From Streptomyces sp. 1331.2 (lineage in GTDB: Bacteria; Actinomycetota; Actinomycetes; Streptomycetales; Streptomycetaceae), in contig NZ_OBMJ01000001.1 in NCBI RefSeq assembly GCF_900199205.1, positions 248,001-312,000 of the forward strand: 64,000 bases of DNA. Reading direction: 5' to 3'. A program made the position numbers and the translations under genes. This document shows positions 49,838 to 59,118 of the stretch, one piece after another. Each line of letters starts with the position of its first letter. Within the stretch, counting starts at the first letter, position 1. A model generated the notes under the pieces. That model was given only the letters and a program-made list of their open reading frames with translations, was not told the DNA's origin and did no database searches.

Positions 49838-51319
49838 ATGACCTCCCAACCGCCTCCCTCCGGTCCCCCGTCCGGCCCCCCGTCCGGGCCCCCGTCCGGC
49901 CCGCTGGCCGGCGGCGGTGCAGCGGGGCCGCCGTCCGTACCCCCGCCACCCTCGGGCCCGCCCGGGTCCCCCGGCGGATCGAGAGGCTCCGGCGGCAGGC
50001 CGCGCACGCCGTGGTGGCGCTCCAAGAAGGGGCTGGCCGTGGCCGCGGGCGCGGTGGCGGCGGCCGTCGTGGCCACCGTGCTGATCGTCAACAACCAGGG
50101 CAGCCACAACGAGGCCGTCCCGGCCGCGAACGAGATCGCCCTGCAGGCCCCGCCGGACCCCGGACCGGACCCGTTCACCCCTTCGGTGGAAACCCAGGGG
50201 ATGACCGCCCCCGCTCCCGCCCCCGTCACCTCACCGGCCCAGCCGGGCGGCGGCGCGACCTCCAAGCCCAGCTCCCCGGCCGTCCTCCACAGCGTCGAGG
50301 GCAGCTCCGCCGGGCTGTACGGCGGGGCGATGGGCAAGTCCAGCTGCGACACCGAGCGGCTGATCGGCATGGTCTCCGCCGGGGACAAGGGGCGCGCCTG
50401 GGCCTCGGGCGCCGGCGTGGCACAGGCCGACATCCCCGGGTACCTGCGCTCGCTGACCCCGGCGTACCTGCGGGTGGACACCCGGGTGACCAACCACAAC
50501 TACAAGAGCGGTGCCGTGGTCGAGTACCAGTCGGCGCTGCAGGCGGGCACCGCCGTGCTGGTGGACGCCCAGGGCGTGCCCCGGGTGCGCTGCTCCTGCG
50601 GCAACCCGCTGAAGCCGCCGGTGCTGGTGAGCAACGCCAAGTACACCGGTAAGGCGTGGACGGGCTTCCAGCCGAGCACGCTGATCGTGGTGGTGCCGGC
50701 GCCGCAGCCGGTGACCCAGATCATCCTGGTGAACGTCGAGACCGGTGACTTCTTCGCCCGGCTGACCGGTCGGGCCGAGATCGTGGACAAGCACGTCGAA
50801 CCGCCGAAGGGTCCGCTGGTACCCGGCATCCCGCCGCCGTCGCCGTGGAAGCCGTCCACGCCCTCGGGGCCGGCGACCACCACGACCAAGGGGTCCACGT
50901 CGGCGACGACGTCGGGTTCGACCACGTCGGGCTCCACGACTTCGGGGTCGACCACCTCCGGTTCCACGACGTCCGGTTCGACCACCTCCGGGTCCACGAC
51001 GTCCGGTTCGACCACCTCCGGGTCAACCACCTCCGGTTCCACCACCTCCGGGTCAACCACCTCCGGTTCCACGACCTCGGGGTCGACCACGTCGGGCTCG
51101 ACCACCACCTCGGGCGGGCCGTCCTCGACATCGGCGACCTCGACCACCACGGGGACGACCACGAGCGCCGGCAGCACCACGACCACCAGCAAGCCGACGA
51201 CCACCGTCTCGGCACCGGCCACCACCACTGCCCCGAAGACGCCGACCGCGACCTGCGCGAGCACGGCACCCTCGACCCTGCCGCCCTGCCCGACCACGGC
51301 AGTCGCCACGCCGACCTGA
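49838..51319 (+). CDS. membrane-anchored DUF6777 protein with (TSGST)n tail
   Basis: A 493-residue protein. A Pro/Ser/Gly-rich cytoplasmic N-terminus leads to one membrane segment ([20 protein letters not shown], about 68-87). The extracellular part has the DUF6777 core (about 150-330; [38 protein letters not shown]), which contains four Cys. The tail is Ser/Thr-rich with 13 perfect SGSTT repeats and then Thr-rich sequence with three further Cys. Such tails are typical of glycosylated or wall-spanning stalks. ATG 49838 is chosen. The biological role is unknown. Confidence 0.85.
   Translation: MTSQPPPSGPPSGPPSGPPSGPLAGGGAAGPPSVPPPPSGPPGSPGGSRGSGGRPRTPWWRSKKGLAVAAGAVAAAVVATVLIVNNQGSHNEAVPAANEIALQAPPDPGPDPFTPSVETQGMTAPAPAPVTSPAQPGGGATSKPSSPAVLHSVEGSSAGLYGGAMGKSSCDTERLIGMVSAGDKGRAWASGAGVAQADIPGYLRSLTPAYLRVDTRVTNHNYKSGAVVEYQSALQAGTAVLVDAQGVPRVRCSCGNPLKPPVLVSNAKYTGKAWTGFQPSTLIVVVPAPQPVTQIILVNVETGDFFARLTGRAEIVDKHVEPPKGPLVPGIPPPSPWKPSTPSGPATTTTKGSTSATTSGSTTSGSTTSGSTTSGSTTSGSTTSGSTTSGSTTSGSTTSGSTTSGSTTSGSTTSGSTTSGSTTTSGGPSSTSATSTTTGTTTSAGSTTTTSKPTTTVSAPATTTAPKTPTATCASTAPSTLPPCPTTAVATPT
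50912..51106 (+). repeat. 13 x 15-bp in-frame tandem repeat
   Basis: Thirteen units of a 15-base repeat (consensus TCGGGTTCGACCACG with synonymous changes) encode SGSTT each time. The amino acid unit is perfect while codons vary, which implies selection on the protein repeat. Confidence 0.95.
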
Positions 51320-51338
51320 TCCGGCGTACGCCCGCACC

Positions 51339-51375
51339 CCGCTGCCACCGTCCGCTCCCCGGCCGGTGGCAGCGG
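51339..51375. terminator. bidirectional terminator
   Basis: CCGCTGCCACCG (51339-51350) pairs perfectly with 51364-51375 around a 13-base loop. It lies between the converging DUF6777 and HxlR genes. Confidence 0.8.
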
Positions 51376-51387
51376 CACGTCACCGTC

Positions 51388-51840
51388 TCAGGGCAGCAGC
51401 ACGGTCGCGTCCTCGGGGCCGAGCACCCGGCCATCCGCCGCCCGCACCTCCATCGGCGCGATCGCCGCACCGGACCGACGGTCCACCAGCCGGGCCCGGA
51501 GCTCACCCTCCTCGAAGAACCACCGGTCACCCCACTGGCGCAACGCCGTGATCACGGGGAACAGCGCGCGGCCCTTCTCGGTCAGCACGTACTCCTGGTA
51601 CGGACTGCCGTCGGTGGCCGGGGCGAGTTCGAACACGCCGTTGGCGACCAGGTTGGCCAGGCGGGCCGAGAGGATGTTCTTGGCCAGCCCGAGGCTCTTC
51701 TGGAACTGCCCGAAGCGGCGCAGGCCGTCGAAGGCGTCACGGACGATCAGCAGCGTCCAGCCGTCGCCGACGACGTCGAGAGGCCGGGCGACCGGGCAGC
51801 TCGACTCCTCGTGCGTGGTGCGTTTCGGCACTTCTCCCAC
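51388..51840 (-). CDS. HxlR-family transcriptional regulator
   Basis: A 150-residue winged-helix regulator. SCPVARPLDVVGDGWTLLIVRDAFDGLRRFGQFQKSLGLAKNILSARLANL region carries the HxlR helix-turn-helix, with the conserved Cys15 at its N-terminus that in related regulators senses reactive electrophiles. The start is GTG at 51840. It diverges from the MFS gene and probably controls it and itself through the inverted repeat at 51960-51984. Confidence 0.92.
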   Translation of the reverse strand: MGEVPKRTTHEESSCPVARPLDVVGDGWTLLIVRDAFDGLRRFGQFQKSLGLAKNILSARLANLVANGVFELAPATDGSPYQEYVLTEKGRALFPVITALRQWGDRWFFEEGELRARLVDRRSGAAIAPMEVRAADGRVLGPEDATVLLP

Positions 51841-51959
51841 CTCTCGGACGTCGGCTCCGGGTTGTCGGTGCTCGGTGCTCGGTTCTCAACCCTCGCCGGT
51901 CGGCGCCCAGCCTACCGAGCAGCGGTGGTTGCTTATTAAAACCAGGATATGCCAGGGTG

Positions 51960-51984
51960 GACTGGTAGCACTTTGAAACCAGTC
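51960..51984. promoter_or_regulatory. candidate HxlR operator
   Basis: GACTGGT (51960-51966) and ACCAGTC (51978-51984) form a perfect inverted repeat with an 11-base spacer. It sits 41 bp before the MFS start in an unusually AT-rich stretch (TTATTAAAACC) likely to hold the divergent promoters. The spacing suits a winged-helix dimer. Confidence 0.6.
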
Positions 51985-52024
51985 TGCTCCAGGCCGTCGA
52001 CCACCGCCCGAGGGAGTCCCGTCC

Positions 52025-53278
52025 ATGACCGCGCCCACCGGCACGCCCCCAGCCGCCGAAGCCACAGCCGCCACCGCCACCGCCACCGCCACAGCCACAG
52101 CCACCGAGGCGCCGCCGCCCGGCCTGCCACCGGCCGTCGCCTGGCTGTTCTCCGTCGCCTGCGGCCTCGCCGTGGCCAACGTCTACTACTCGCAGCCGCT
52201 GCTCGACCTGATCGCCCAGGACTTCGGCATCGCCCCGTCGACCATCGGCCTGGTCGGCACCCTCACCCAAGTCGGCTACGCGCTCGGACTGCTGCTGCTC
52301 GTCCCGCTCGGCGACCACGTCAACCGTCGCACTCTGATCACCTCCCAACTCGGGCTCTCCGTACTGGCCCTCACCGCCGTCGCCCTCGCCCCTTCCGCGC
52401 CGCTGATGTTCGTCGCGATGGCCGCCGTCGGCGTCCTCGCGGTCCTCGCCCAGGTCGTCGTCGCCTACGCCGCCTCGCTCGCCGCCCCGGGCGACCAGGG
52501 CCGCGTGGTCGGCACCGTGACCAGCGGCATCGTGGTCGGCATCCTGCTCGCACGCACCGTCGCCGGAACGATCGGCGACCTTGCCGGCTGGCGCGCCGTC
52601 TACGTCACCTCCGCCGTCGCGACCGCCGCCATGGCCCTCGCGGTCGCCGCCGCCGTCCCGCCCGAGCGGCGCCACACGGCCGGCCGGATCGGCTATCCGC
52701 GGCTGGTCGGCTCGGTGTTCACGCTCTTCGCCCGGGAGCGGGTGCTCCGGGTGCGCGCCGTCCTCGCCCTGCTCACCTTCACCTCCGTCACCGTCCTGCT
52801 CACCCCGATGGTCCTCCCGCTCGCCGCTCCTCCGTTCAGCCTCAGCCACACCGAGATCGGTCTCTTCGGCCTGGCCGGCGCCGCCGGTGCCCTCGGCGCC
52901 GGATATGCGGGCCGCCAGGCCGACCGCGGCCGGGCCGAACGCACCGCCGGCCTCGGCCTGCTGGCCATGTCCGTCGGCTGGCTCCCGGCGGCCCTGCTGT
53001 CGTACTCGGTGTGGTGGCTGGTGCTCGCCATGGTGGTGATCGACTACGGCCTGCAGTCCGTCCACGTCGCCAACCAGCACCTCCTCTACCAAGTCCGCCC
53101 CGAGGCCCAGAGCCGGCTCACCGCCGGCTACATGCTGCTCTACTCCGCCGGTTGCGCTGCGGGCGCGATCCTGTCCACCGTCGTCTACGGCCACGGCGGC
53201 TGGACGGCCGTCTGCCTCCTGGGCGCCGCCACCAGCCTCACCGCGCTCGGCTACTGGTGGGCGGCGGCGCGTCGTTGA
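52025..53278 (+). CDS. MFS transporter
   Basis: A 417-residue major facilitator with 12 predicted helices. The region LIAQDFGIAPSTIGLVGTLTQVGYALGLLLLVPLGDHVNRR contains the A-motif between helices 2 and 3. The N-terminus is Ala/Thr repeats. It is probably a drug or metabolite efflux pump under control of the divergent HxlR regulator. ATG 52025 has a GAGGGAG site. Downstream lies a short GC hairpin (53496-53513) of doubtful strength. Confidence 0.92.
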   Translation: MTAPTGTPPAAEATAATATATATATATEAPPPGLPPAVAWLFSVACGLAVANVYYSQPLLDLIAQDFGIAPSTIGLVGTLTQVGYALGLLLLVPLGDHVNRRTLITSQLGLSVLALTAVALAPSAPLMFVAMAAVGVLAVLAQVVVAYAASLAAPGDQGRVVGTVTSGIVVGILLARTVAGTIGDLAGWRAVYVTSAVATAAMALAVAAAVPPERRHTAGRIGYPRLVGSVFTLFARERVLRVRAVLALLTFTSVTVLLTPMVLPLAAPPFSLSHTEIGLFGLAGAAGALGAGYAGRQADRGRAERTAGLGLLAMSVGWLPAALLSYSVWWLVLAMVVIDYGLQSVHVANQHLLYQVRPEAQSRLTAGYMLLYSAGCAAGAILSTVVYGHGGWTAVCLLGAATSLTALGYWWAAARR

Positions 53279-53351
53279 CGGCCGTCCAGAGCTGGAACAT
53301 CGGCCCGTCGACCGCCGACGGCACCGGCTCCAGGACGCCCCGCAGCGCCCA

Positions 53352-53493
53352 TATGCCCTGCCGCCGCGCCGCCGCCACCGCCCGTACCCCCACCGCGGAT
53401 CGGGCCGTCCTCGCCCTGCTGATCGACGACCTCGGGCCCTGGCTCGCCGCGGAGTACACCACCGTCCACGGCGAGAAGGCTCCGCGCCCCTGA
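53352..53493 (+). CDS. possible small ORF or gene remnant
   Basis: In the 243-bp gap after the MFS gene one forward frame (ending TGA 53493) keeps strong G/C at third positions and reads ATADRAVLALLIDDLGPWL...HGEKAPRP-like sequence, 46 residues from ATG 53352. The frame stays open further upstream into the MFS gene. There is no clear ribosome site and the opposite strand is also open. It may be a decayed gene end rather than a functional peptide. Confidence 0.22.
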
Positions 53494-53521
53494 ACGCCCG
53501 GGAGCCACCGGGCCGCGCGGC

Positions 53522-55180
53522 TCAGTCCACGCAGGGGATCCCCCCCGCCTTCACCGCGGGCCCCTGCATCGGCAGCCCCGCCACCGGGTCGGCGGACGGT
53601 TCGCCCGGCGCCGCCGTGCCCGACGGAGCCGCCGGGGTGGGGCTCGGGGTGCGGGTGACGGCAAGGGTCAGCAGGATGTGGCCCGCCGGGACGGTGCCGG
53701 AGGGCGTGGCCGTGACGCCGTAGCGGGTGGCGAGCTGCTGGGCGTCGCTCTTGGCCCCGGCGCCGTAGGCCACGGTGGTGGCCCGGGTCCTGGCCGGGGC
53801 GTCGCCGATCCGGCCCGCCTGGTAGCCGAGTTCGGCCAGCGCCTTGGACTCGTTGGACGCCGCTCCGGCGCCGGCCGCCGCATTGACGTCGACCACCGCC
53901 TTCGCCGGCCCACCCGCGGCGGTGGAGGCCGCGGCTGAGGCGGCGGGCGCGGCGGCCGGGTCGTCCGGAGCGTCGCCGGGGGTCGCGGCCGGAGCGGGCG
54001 GAGCGGGCGGAGCCGGCTCGTGGTTGAACAGCTGCTGGACGATCTTCTTGATCAGGTCCGGGTTGACGGTGTTGACCTCCTGCCCGCCGACCGACTTGAA
54101 CCCGGTGATCGGCAGGGTGTTGAACTCGACGTTGCCGCCCGTCAGGTTGGGTGCCTGCCGGGCGAAGTCGAGGATGTTCCACTCGTTGTCGATCACCACA
54201 TCCTTCTTCACCACCGCGAACAGCTTCTGCATCTGCCCGAAGTCGTTCAGGATCCCCTGCTGCTTGAGCCGGTACTCGACGGAGGAGATGAACGCCTGCT
54301 GCCGGTGGGTGCGGTCGAGGTCGCCGTTGGTGAGGTGGTGGCGCTGGCGGACGAAGGAGAGCGCCTGGGCGGCGTCGAGGGAGCTGATCCCGGCCGGGAG
54401 CTTGAGCCCGGTGCCGCCGCCCTCGTGGGTGGCGGTCCGGGCGATGATCGGATCGTCCACCGGGTGGTTGAGGCAGACCTGGATCGGCTCGACAGCCTTG
54501 GCGATGTCGTAGAAGCCGATCAGGTTCACCTCCGCGAAGTGGTCGATCGGGACGTCCAGGAAGCTCTGCACGGTCTGGATGGTGGCCGAGCGGCCGGCCT
54601 CCCGGCTCTGCCGCTCCAGCTCCGACTTGGAGAGCCCCTTGCCGGCGAGTTTCTGTTCGGCGGCCCCCTTGGCGATGCCGTACGCCTCCTTGATCTTGTG
54701 CATCTTGCCGTCGGCTCCGACGGTCTGCACGTAGTCGTCGCGCGGTACGGACAGCGCGGTGACCTTGCCGCCGTTGGCCGGGATGTGCAGCACGATCAGG
54801 GCGTTGGTGTTGTAGCCGCCGATCTCGCTGGATCCGGCGTGCAGTTCGTCCTCCACGAACTGCTTGGGCAGGTCGTTGCCGTCCATGTCCTTCCGGCTGT
54901 CCAGGCCGATCAGCAGCAGGTTGACGGACTTGTCCAGGTGCGGCGGGGCGTTCTTCTTGGCCTCGCTCAGCGCAGTGGACTTGATCATGCCGTCGTCCAG
55001 GCTGCGGTACTCGTACCAGGTGAAGCCGCTGGCGCCGAGCACTGCGACGGAGACGGTGCAGGCCAGGGTCCGGCCGGCGACCGTCAGCGGCGCGGTGCCA
55101 CGCCGCGGGGCACGGCCGCGCGCACCGCCACCACGAGCGCCACCGCGAGCCCCGCCGTGGCTCCGGCTGCGCTCAGCCAC
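53522..55180 (-). CDS. LCP (LytR-CpsA-Psr) family phosphotransferase
   Basis: A 552-residue cell-wall protein. A basic, Gly/Arg-rich cytoplasmic start precedes one membrane segment (TLACTVSVAVLGASGFTWY). The LCP domain (about 92-300) has conserved Arg/Asp in LSVPRDDYVQ and FVRQRHHLTNGDLDRTHRQQAFI. A LytR_C domain lies near the C-terminus (about 410-500). LCP enzymes attach teichoic acid or other glycopolymers to peptidoglycan. GTG 55180 has GAAGGGGG upstream; GTG 55210 is possible. It overlaps the DUF6542 gene end by eight bases. Confidence 0.92.
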   Translation of the reverse strand: MAERSRSHGGARGGARGGGARGRAPRRGTAPLTVAGRTLACTVSVAVLGASGFTWYEYRSLDDGMIKSTALSEAKKNAPPHLDKSVNLLLIGLDSRKDMDGNDLPKQFVEDELHAGSSEIGGYNTNALIVLHIPANGGKVTALSVPRDDYVQTVGADGKMHKIKEAYGIAKGAAEQKLAGKGLSKSELERQSREAGRSATIQTVQSFLDVPIDHFAEVNLIGFYDIAKAVEPIQVCLNHPVDDPIIARTATHEGGGTGLKLPAGISSLDAAQALSFVRQRHHLTNGDLDRTHRQQAFISSVEYRLKQQGILNDFGQMQKLFAVVKKDVVIDNEWNILDFARQAPNLTGGNVEFNTLPITGFKSVGGQEVNTVNPDLIKKIVQQLFNHEPAPPAPPAPAATPGDAPDDPAAAPAASAAASTAAGGPAKAVVDVNAAAGAGAASNESKALAELGYQAGRIGDAPARTRATTVAYGAGAKSDAQQLATRYGVTATPSGTVPAGHILLTLAVTRTPSPTPAAPSGTAAPGEPSADPVAGLPMQGPAVKAGGIPCVD

Positions 55181-55868
55181 GGCGCCCCCTTCCGCTCGGG
55201 GCGTCCGCACCGCCGGACCGTCGCCGCCCGCAGCCGGCCCGCCGTCGCTCGGCCCCGGCCCGTCGACGGTCGGCCACCGCCCGGCCCACGACCACCGCCA
55301 GCGCCACTCCCACCGCGGCGGCCATCACCGGGAACGCACCGACCACCCAGCGCAGCGCCCCGGTGCCGAGGTTCTTGCCCTGGTACTCCGCCGGGCGCGC
55401 CGCGTACTCGACGCCGGACGCGGCGAGCAGCACCACCACCGGAGCCGCCGTCACCACCCACCAACGGCCCGGCCGGCTGCACAGCGCCGCCGCGGCCGCC
55501 GTGCCGAGCACCGAGCCCGCCGCGAACAGGACGCCGACGCCTGGCCCGCCCAACTCGTCCGCGACGCCGCCCAGGACGGGCAGGCCGACCGCCGCGAGCG
55601 CCGCCAGCAGCCCGCCGCGCCGGCGCACCTGCTGCCTACGGCGCACCGCCCCCGCCCGCTGCGCCCTGCCTTGCCGCGACGCGCCCGCGCGCACTCCCAC
55701 GGCCTCCGCCCCGGCTCCCGCGCCTGCGCCCCCTCCCGCGCCTGCTCCACTGCCTGCCCCTCCGCCTGACCCGCCGTCGGCCACGCGGCTGCGCTGGGCG
55801 GGAAGGGGGCGGTCCTCGGTGCGCGGTCCCGCGTCCTGGTACGGCGTTCTCGCCCGCTGGCCGGCCAT
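55173..55868 (-). CDS. DUF6542 membrane protein
   Basis: A 231-residue protein with a long disordered Gly/Ala/Arg-rich N-terminus and then four hydrophobic helices (LLAALAAVGLPVLGGVADELG to GAFPVMAAAVGVALAVVVG). This matches DUF6542 as found next to LCP genes in Streptomyces. The C-terminus is Arg-rich. GAGGGA precedes ATG 55868. It likely helps the coupled LCP protein or is only coexpressed; the function is unknown. Confidence 0.82.
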   Translation of the reverse strand: MAGQRARTPYQDAGPRTEDRPLPAQRSRVADGGSGGGAGSGAGAGGGAGAGAGAEAVGVRAGASRQGRAQRAGAVRRRQQVRRRGGLLAALAAVGLPVLGGVADELGGPGVGVLFAAGSVLGTAAAAALCSRPGRWWVVTAAPVVVLLAASGVEYAARPAEYQGKNLGTGALRWVVGAFPVMAAAVGVALAVVVGRAVADRRRAGAERRRAGCGRRRSGGADAPSGRGRRG

Positions 55869-56126
55869 GCGCACTTCCCTCGATCGTTGCGGCTGCGACG
55901 GCGCGTTCGCACCGCCGTGGATGCCCGGACGTCCTCGGTCCTGGTGGCGATCCCGCCCTCTACACGCCTGTAGAAGACGGACTGGAGCATACAAACCCGT
56001 GTCGGCGAAGTCATCCGCCTCCCTCCGGCAGCAGGCGAACCATCCGACGGGCCGTCGTTAGGATGGTCATGATCCCCCCCACGTCGGCACACCATCAGGA
56101 ACGCCTCAGAGGAGCAGAGCGTCACC

Positions 56127-56333
56127 ATGTTTGAGAGTCTGAAGAACCTCGCGGACAAGGCCACCGACCTCGCCCGCGAGCACGGCGACGTGATCGGGCA
56201 GGGTTTGGAGAAGGTCGGCGACGCGATCGACGACCGCACGGACGGCAAGTACAGCGGGCAGATCGACACCGGTGTCGAGAAGGCGAAGGACTTCCTGCGC
56301 AACCTCGACGGCGACCGGAAGCCCGCCGAGTAA
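56127..56333 (+). CDS. MT0933-like small protein (annotated antitoxin family)
   Basis: A 68-residue, highly charged helical protein starting MFESLKNLADKATDLAREHGD and including GQGLEKVGDAIDDRTDGKYSGQID, the signature of the MT0933 antitoxin family (PF14013). Despite the name, no toxin gene is adjacent, and in Streptomyces the family may have another role. AGGAGCAGAG precedes ATG 56127. Strong codon bias and its compact monocistronic layout suggest good expression. Confidence 0.88.
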   Translation: MFESLKNLADKATDLAREHGDVIGQGLEKVGDAIDDRTDGKYSGQIDTGVEKAKDFLRNLDGDRKPAE

Positions 56334-56404
56334 CCTGCCGCAGGACGCGACCGCCCGTACGGCGGCCGAACGAGCGTACGGGCGAACGGGGAGGGCCGAC
56401 AGCG

Positions 56405-57100
56405 GTGAGCGAGGGCAAGAAGGGGCCGGGCCGAGGGGGCTGGCTGGCGATCATCGTCGCGGTCGTGATCGGGCTCGGCCTCGTCCGCGGCAACGGCCAC
56501 GACGGCGCGACCTCCGCCGACCCCTCCGCCGCCGCACCGTCGGCCGCGTCCATCCCGTCGGCCCCGTCCGACCCATCCGACCCGTCGGGGGGCGGCGCGC
56601 CGTCGAAGCCCTCGGGGCGGTACGACCCGGCCGACTACGCGGCGCCGGTCCGCCAGTACGCCGCCGAGGCGGGGGTCGACCCGCAGCTGCTGATGGCCAT
56701 CCTCTACAACGAGTCGTACAAGCCGCACGACCCCGAGCTCGAACGGGCGTGGCAGCGCAGCAAGCCCGACGCCGCCTTCGGAATCGCCAACATGCACCGG
56801 GCCGCCTTCGACGACACCAAACCCGGCCGCCCCTTCGCCTCCCGCCAGTGGGAGGAACTGCCGGACGACCGCAACCTCGCCGTCCAGGCGGCCGCCTGGC
56901 ACCTGCACGACCTCGCCGCGCAGCTGCCCGCCCACCCGAGCGCGCCGCTGACCCGCAACGAGCTGATGGCTCTCGGCTACAACGCGGGCGCGGGCAACAT
57001 GCTGGCCTTCGCCCGGGGCGTCAAGATCGGCTCCCAGGCGCAGTCCTACCTCGACCGCCTGCGCGACAACTGGGCGAAGTCCGGCGAGGCCGTGAAGTAG
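56405..57100 (+). CDS. lytic transglycosylase-like (SLT domain) protein
   Basis: A 231-residue membrane-anchored or secreted protein. One N-terminal hydrophobic segment (GGWLAIIVAVVIGLGLV) is followed by a Ser/Pro-rich linker and a goose-lysozyme-like SLT domain (about 78-225). The catalytic Glu is in LMAILYNESYK; GYNAGAGNML is the typical second motif. It cleaves glycan strands of peptidoglycan. The start is GTG 56405. It has its own short upstream region after the MT0933 gene. Confidence 0.87.
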   Translation: MSEGKKGPGRGGWLAIIVAVVIGLGLVRGNGHDGATSADPSAAAPSAASIPSAPSDPSDPSGGGAPSKPSGRYDPADYAAPVRQYAAEAGVDPQLLMAILYNESYKPHDPELERAWQRSKPDAAFGIANMHRAAFDDTKPGRPFASRQWEELPDDRNLAVQAAAWHLHDLAAQLPAHPSAPLTRNELMALGYNAGAGNMLAFARGVKIGSQAQSYLDRLRDNWAKSGEAVK

Positions 57101-57184
57101 TAGCAGGAGTGGACGTCGCGCCCGCCCTCGGACCGCCGGACGCCTGGCGCGCCGGCGGCCCGAAGGCAAACTCCCGGCTTGTCG

Positions 57185-58198
57185 TCAGACACCCAGCTGT
57201 GCAGCCCACTTGGCGCGCCAGGCCAGTGCGTCGGCGACGCCCTCGGCGATGCCGCGCCGGGGCTGCCAGTCGAGGAGCTCGCGGGCCGTGTCGACGGCGG
57301 CGTAGCAGCCGATCACGTCGCCGGGGCGCGGGCCCGCCTCCCGGACGTCGAGCCGGGCGCCGACGGCCCGTTCGAAGGCGGCGATCAGCTCGCGGACCGT
57401 GGTGCCGTCACCGGTCCCGACGTTGATCACCCGGTAGCGTTCCGCCGCACCCGGGGCGATCACTGAGTCGAACCGGAGCAGCGCCGCGACGTGAGCCTCG
57501 GCGAGGTCCTGGACGTGGACGTAGTCGCGGATGCCGGAACCGTCGCGGGTCGCCCAGTCCACGCCGGTCACGGTGAAGGGGGCACCCGTGGTGTGCGCCT
57601 CGATCAGCTTGCCGAGGGCGTGGGTGGGGTTGAGGTCCTGCAGGCCGGTGCGCAGCTGCGGGTCGGCGCCGATCGGGTTGAAGTACCGCAGGGCGATGAC
57701 GCGTTGCTGCTCCGCGCCCTCGCCGCGGGTCCAGTCCTGGAGGACCTGCTCCATCATCTGCTTGGTGCGCGCGTAGGGGCTGTTGGCGTCGACCGGGCAG
57801 CTCTCGTCGACCCGGGCGTCGGGGGTGGGCGCGTAGATGGAGGCGGAGCTGCTGAAGACGACGCGGGTGCAGCCGAGGCGCTGGAGGGAGTCCAGCAGGT
57901 CGACGGTCTTGGCGACGTTCTCCCGGTAGTAGTACAGCGGCTTGGCCACCGACTCCGGTACGACGATCTTCGCGGCGCAGTGCACGGTGGCCTCGATGTC
58001 CGGGTGCTCGGCGAAGATCCGGTCCAGCAGTGCGGCGTCGGCGATGTCGCCCCGGTAGAAGATCCGGTCCTCGACGAACTCGGCCCGGCCCTTGGAGAGG
58101 TCGTCCAGCACGACCGGGGTGATCCCCCGGTCGAGCAGGGCGGACGCCACCGTGCTGCCGATGAACCCCGCTCCGCCGGTGATCAGGACCTTCTTCAT
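57185..58198 (-). CDS. galE: UDP-glucose 4-epimerase
   Basis: A 337-residue extended SDR. NAD motif GGAGFIGS, catalytic Tyr-Lys in YARTKQMME with Ser in SSSASIY, and the GalE-type block RYFNPIGADPQLRTG, followed by GIRDYVHVQDLAEAHV. It interconverts UDP-glucose and UDP-galactose. ATG 58198 has a GAGGGA site upstream. It appears to be a single gene and could supply UDP-galactose for wall glycans or for glycosylation of secondary metabolites. Confidence 0.93.
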   Translation of the reverse strand: MKKVLITGGAGFIGSTVASALLDRGITPVVLDDLSKGRAEFVEDRIFYRGDIADAALLDRIFAEHPDIEATVHCAAKIVVPESVAKPLYYYRENVAKTVDLLDSLQRLGCTRVVFSSSASIYAPTPDARVDESCPVDANSPYARTKQMMEQVLQDWTRGEGAEQQRVIALRYFNPIGADPQLRTGLQDLNPTHALGKLIEAHTTGAPFTVTGVDWATRDGSGIRDYVHVQDLAEAHVAALLRFDSVIAPGAAERYRVINVGTGDGTTVRELIAAFERAVGARLDVREAGPRPGDVIGCYAAVDTARELLDWQPRRGIAEGVADALAWRAKWAAQLGV

Positions 58199-58329
58199 AC
58201 GCGGACGCTCCCTCGCGGTCGGCTGGACACCCGGTGGCGCCCGATGACCGGGAAGGACGTCGGTTCGCACCCGGCTGGTTCCCGGGGCCCGGGCAAGGCG
58301 CCCCGGCCCGGCGTCTCGGGCCCGGCGTC

Positions 58330-58959
58330 TCAGGCCCGGCGGCGGCGGAGCCAGAGGCCGGCGCCGACCAGCAGCACGGCCGCGGCGGCGGTACCGATGG
58401 CGGCCCAGGTGGCGGAGTCGGATGTGGTCTCGGAGGCCGGGGCGGCCGCGGTCCCGCGGACCGGCCCGGCGGTGGCCGCCTGCCCGGTGGCCGGCCCCGC
58501 CCCGGTGCTCGTCTCCCGGGCCGGCCCGGCGGTGGCCTCGCCCGGCAGCGGTGAGGCCGCCGTGCCCGCGGGCACCGGGTCGTTGATCACGGCCGCGTCG
58601 ACGTCGAGTTCGCGCTCGGTGTGGCCCAGCGAGGGGAAGGCGCAGTCCACCGTCACCCGCCAGTGCCCGGCGGGCAGGATCTCCCGGGTGGTGTAGGTCC
58701 CCGCGTGGCCCGGGACGGCGACCAGGCGCCAGGGTCCGACCGCACGGCCGTCCGCAGCGGTGGCGGAGAGCGTGCCGGCGAAGTCCTCGGTGACCGGGTC
58801 GTGGTCGTTCTCCCAGGTGGCGACGGTGCTGACGTGGCCGTTCTGCTGGCCGGTGACATCGAGGTGGACGCTGTCGCCGTGAGCGGCGGCGGGCACGGCA
58901 GCGGGCAGGACGGCGGCGGTGGCGAGGGCGAGGACGGCGAGGAGCGGGCGGGTTCGCAT
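58330..58959 (-). CDS. secreted, C-terminally anchored hypothetical protein
   Basis: A 209-residue protein. A Sec signal peptide (LLAVLALATAAVLPAAVPAAAHG) is followed by a beta-rich domain of about 110 residues (VHLDVTGQQNGHVSTVATWENDHDPVTEDFAGTLSATA region), an Ala/Pro linker and a C-terminal membrane anchor (AAIGTAAAAVLLVGAGLWLRRRRA). It is similar in layout to Streptomyces copper- or CopC-like surface proteins, but no metal motif is obvious. ATG 58959 lies nine bases after GAGGA, which fits better than ATG 58968. Its function is unknown. Confidence 0.78.
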   Translation of the reverse strand: MRTRPLLAVLALATAAVLPAAVPAAAHGDSVHLDVTGQQNGHVSTVATWENDHDPVTEDFAGTLSATAADGRAVGPWRLVAVPGHAGTYTTREILPAGHWRVTVDCAFPSLGHTERELDVDAAVINDPVPAGTAASPLPGEATAGPARETSTGAGPATGQAATAGPVRGTAAAPASETTSDSATWAAIGTAAAAVLLVGAGLWLRRRRA

Positions 58960-59118
58960 GACGGGCATTCCTCGTGGCGGTGTGGTGTGCGGGGGGCTCG
59001 GAAGCGGTGAGGCCGGGCGCGGCCGCCTCGGGTGGATGGCGGCCGCGCCCGGCACACGGACGGAACGGCTTGCAGGCTTACGCTGCCGCGGGCCTGCGGG
59101 CCTGCGGGCCTGCGGGTG

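Noticed and set aside
50912..51106. CRISPR array
   Set aside because: The tandem 15-bp repeats have no spacers and are an in-frame protein repeat (SGSTT).
56127..56333. Toxin-antitoxin module
   Set aside because: The small protein belongs to a family named antitoxin, but no toxin-like gene is adjacent on either side.
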